Positions 61,837-64,000 of a DNA stretch of 64,000 nt are shown in pieces. This stretch comes from Endozoicomonas sp965261315. Its GTDB lineage: Bacteria; Pseudomonadota; Gammaproteobacteria; Pseudomonadales; Endozoicomonadaceae. The notes below the pieces were generated by a model. The model was given only the letters and a program-made list of their open reading frames with translations. It ran no database searches and was not told the DNA's origin. The position numbers and the translations under genes were made by a program. Numbering within the stretch: the first letter of the stretch is position 1; each line of letters starts with the position of its first letter. The stretch covers positions 1-64,000 of the forward strand of contig CBDHDM010000093.1 in NCBI GenBank assembly GCA_965261315.1, written 5' to 3'.

Positions 61837-62068
61837 AATTACTTAATATCCTTTTCCCCAAAAACTGAAACATTCCCTTTCCCTTGAGCTGATCCTCATC
61901 AGCTCTTGTTTTATCTGTTCCTGAAGAAAGATGGTACGAAGCAGATCTATTTCTATAAGATGTAAATAATATGAATCTTTACGTATTTTAATGAGCTTAT
62001 TCTGCAAGCAAAATACTTGAGTAAATTACTTTATTATTTATAAGGCGTTTAAAGGAGATGTATTTAGT

Positions 62069-62638
62069 ATGGTTAAACCTGTCAGCTTTGCAGATCCGGA
62101 AAAGTGCAGTGAGATATTCGACTCGGAAAATCGTGTCGAATGGCAGAACACACCCCATGTACTAAATAGTCTGGCACTCAGCGAAGATACCTCGATTGCC
62201 GATGTAGGGGCGGGTACTGGTTATTTTTCCAGCCAGTTTTCCCGTCTTGTACCCAGGGGAAAAGTCTATGCGCTGGACACCGAGACTAATATGGTCAGCT
62301 ATATGGATAAACGCTTCAGGGAAGAAGGGTTATCCAATATAGAAACCAGGTTGTGTGAGTATACCAACCCCTGTCTTCCTGAATCGGTTGATATTGTTTT
62401 TCTGGCCAATGTTTATCGTTTTATCCAGGATCGCCCTCGCTTCCTGAGTAACTTACACCAGCAAATCGATGATAAATCCACCGTTGTTTTTGTCGATTTC
62501 AGGGGCGACCATGCCAGAGTAAAGCCTGTTCAGGCTCTGGATGAAGTTCGTCAGGCAGGTTTTCATATTATGAATATGGACAGCAGTGGTTGTCCTGATC
62601 ATTACATCATGACGTTTGGAAAGGACGCTTGCCTTTAA
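62069..62638 (+). CDS. Class I SAM-dependent methyltransferase
   Basis: 189 residues. ADVGAGTGYFSSQFSRLVP is motif I (SAM-binding), VYALDTETNMVSYMDKRFRE contains the acidic motif II residue, and SVDIVFLANVYRFIQDRPRF is the motif III/post region. STVVFVDFRGDHARVKPV follows, with the family's usual strand. UbiE-like in length and layout, but short and without a known substrate. AAGGAG lies 11 bases upstream of the ATG. Confidence 0.82.
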   Translation: MVKPVSFADPEKCSEIFDSENRVEWQNTPHVLNSLALSEDTSIADVGAGTGYFSSQFSRLVPRGKVYALDTETNMVSYMDKRFREEGLSNIETRLCEYTNPCLPESVDIVFLANVYRFIQDRPRFLSNLHQQIDDKSTVVFVDFRGDHARVKPVQALDEVRQAGFHIMNMDSSGCPDHYIMTFGKDACL

Positions 62639-62683
62639 ATGACAAGCATCCGTTTTGTCGTTACTCAAAACGCAGGCAAGAAG

Positions 62684-64000
62684 TCAGCTCTTTAGAGGAA
62701 CTTCAGTCTCATAAGCCGTGTTGGTAAACACCCCTTTAATATCTTCAAGTACCGAATACATACAGGGCAGCAGAAGCAGAGTAATCAACGTGGCGAACAA
62801 AATACCAAAACCCAGGGAAATGGCCATGGGAATCATAAAGCGAGCCTGATTAGAGGTTTCCAGTATCATGGGCGACAGGCCGCCAAAGGTGGTTAATGTT
62901 GTCAAAATGATTGGGCGGAAGCGGCGATGGCAGGCTTCAAGCAAGGCATCATGCACACCCAGTTGGTCCTTTTCCCGTCGTTCGTTGGCTTCTGTTACCA
63001 GAATAAGACTGTCGTTAATTACTACGCCGCTGAGAGCCAGTACACCCAGCAAGCTGACTACGCTCATGGTATAGCCAAGGGCAACGTGGCCCAGCACGGA
63101 GCCGATCAGCCCAAAAGGAATGATGGCCATGATGATAAATGGCTGGCTGTAACTGCGAAATGGAATCGCCAGCAGGCAGTACAGGGCCAGCATCACCATA
63201 ATGCCGTTCACGAATAGACTGTCCATGCTCTCTTTCTGCTCAATCTGATCTCCACGGAAACCGATATCCAGTCCGGGGTAGCTCTGCTTCAGGATTGGAA
63301 AGGTTTCCTCAGACAGCGTCTGGCTCAGGGTCATGGCTTCAGACGATGGGGTAATATCCGCGCTGACAATCACCCGGCGGCGGCCTTCCCGTCGTTGGAT
63401 GACAGAAGCGGAGTAATCACGGGTGATGCTGGCAACCTGCCCAAGGGGAACGTAATCATTACCAACCCGAACCGGTAACTGCTCCAGATCGAACTCACTG
63501 GCACGCTGGTAATCTGGCAGCATGACTTTGATGTCAACCTCTTCACTGCCCCGTTGCTGGCGAATAGAGCGCACGCCATTAAAGGCAGAGCGAACCTGTT
63601 TGGCCAGCTCCTTTTCATTCAGGCCCAGACTTTGCCCGGCAGGCAGCAGTTTCAGATTCAGCTTGCTGCTGCCGGATGAGAATGTGTTTTCAATATCGAT
63701 GACACCGGCGTAACCGGCGAGCATCATGGCCAGCTCATTACTGGCTTCTTCAAGCATATTGTTGTCATGATGGCGCATTTCAATGGTGACACCGGCGACA
63801 TCACTGCCAGGGCCGCTGCCTGCTGATGAGAAACGAATACCTTCAACCCCGGGAATATTACCGGTGGCCTCCCGCCAGAGCCGGGAGACTTCTTTGGTGC
63901 TCATTGTTCTAACTTCAGAAGGCTGGAGGAACATACGGACAATGATGATAAATTCGCCATCAAGGTTTCGCTGTATACTGGAGATACCCTTGACCAGTGC
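62684..64000 (-). CDS. RND efflux transporter permease, C-terminal part, cut by window edge
   Basis: The frame is open to base 64000, so the ATG at 63934 is internal; 438 residues are visible. The order is that of the second half of RND permeases. A periplasmic region comes first (RFSSAGSGPGSDVAGVTIEM ... VDIKVMLPDYQRASEFDLEQ). The second transmembrane bundle follows (GIMVMLALYCLLAIPFRSYS, AIIPFGLIGSVLGHVAL, LLGVLALSGVVINDSLILVT, RRFRPIILTTLTTFGGLSPM, FATLITLLLLPCMYSVLEDI). The substrate class cannot be told from this half. It should pair with an adaptor gene beyond the right edge. Confidence 0.92.
   Translation of the reverse strand, partial: ALVKGISSIQRNLDGEFIIIVRMFLQPSEVRTMSTKEVSRLWREATGNIPGVEGIRFSSAGSGPGSDVAGVTIEMRHHDNNMLEEASNELAMMLAGYAGVIDIENTFSSGSSKLNLKLLPAGQSLGLNEKELAKQVRSAFNGVRSIRQQRGSEEVDIKVMLPDYQRASEFDLEQLPVRVGNDYVPLGQVASITRDYSASVIQRREGRRRVIVSADITPSSEAMTLSQTLSEETFPILKQSYPGLDIGFRGDQIEQKESMDSLFVNGIMVMLALYCLLAIPFRSYSQPFIIMAIIPFGLIGSVLGHVALGYTMSVVSLLGVLALSGVVINDSLILVTEANERREKDQLGVHDALLEACHRRFRPIILTTLTTFGGLSPMILETSNQARFMIPMAISLGFGILFATLITLLLLPCMYSVLEDIKGVFTNTAYETEVPLKS

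Overview
The window looks like chromosome of a gammaproteobacterium of the Oceanospirillales type, most plausibly Endozoicomonas or a close relative. This is an inference from gene content and order, not from a marker search. The housekeeping genes (glnA, glnL-glnG, thiI, folA, argE, argA, secB, yibN, gpmI, envC, ctpA, rnz, yqiA-parE) are of gammaproteobacterial type. The accessory genes include eukaryote-like and effector-like proteins, as expected of an animal-associated bacterium. No rRNA, tRNA or CRISPR array was seen.

Layout. 1-9.2 kb: a cut-off gene, an acyl-CoA dehydrogenase, a frameshifted lectin-like gene, a PAP2 phosphatase, an OmpA-type porin and an orphan GspE-type ATPase. 9.2-15.5 kb: CYTH triphosphatase, a DUF47-PiT phosphate uptake pair, argE-argA and a DUF2057 protein. 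15.7-18.5 kb: a 922-residue protein of unknown function with a hydrophobic hairpin. 18.7-26.6 kb: folA, thiI and the nitrogen control block glnA-(DUF4124)-glnL-glnG, with NtrC sites and a sigma-54 promoter readable in the DNA. 26.7-36.9 kb: an alpha-type chaperone-usher (CS1/TcfC-like) pilus cluster with several paralogous pilin or adhesin genes. Three of these are broken, and the cluster is peppered with an inverted-repeat element and a truncated group II intron. 38-41.5 kb: trmL, secB, yibN and gpmI.

41.5-52.3 kb is an accessory block. In many relatives gpmI is followed directly by envC and ctpA; here about 10.8 kb intervenes. It holds AT-rich spacers, several orphan secreted-effector-like genes (one with an in-frame amber codon, one with a Gly-Gln hexanucleotide repeat), a frameshifted gene, a protein combining a classical C2H2 zinc finger with a transposase-like winged helix, a gutted EF-G-like gene, and the core genes fklB and rnz.

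52.3-64 kb: envC-ctpA, a small outer-membrane protein, an FNT-family channel, an XPF/ERCC4-type nuclease, a LOG-family protein, yqiA-parE, a TPR membrane protein, a methyltransferase, and the C-terminal part of an RND transporter that leaves the window.

The most interesting signals are the zinc-finger/wHTH protein (48931-50154), a small basic protein with a Myc-like nuclear localisation motif (30670-31086), the decaying pilus cluster with its repeat and intron history, and the regulatory DNA around glnA.
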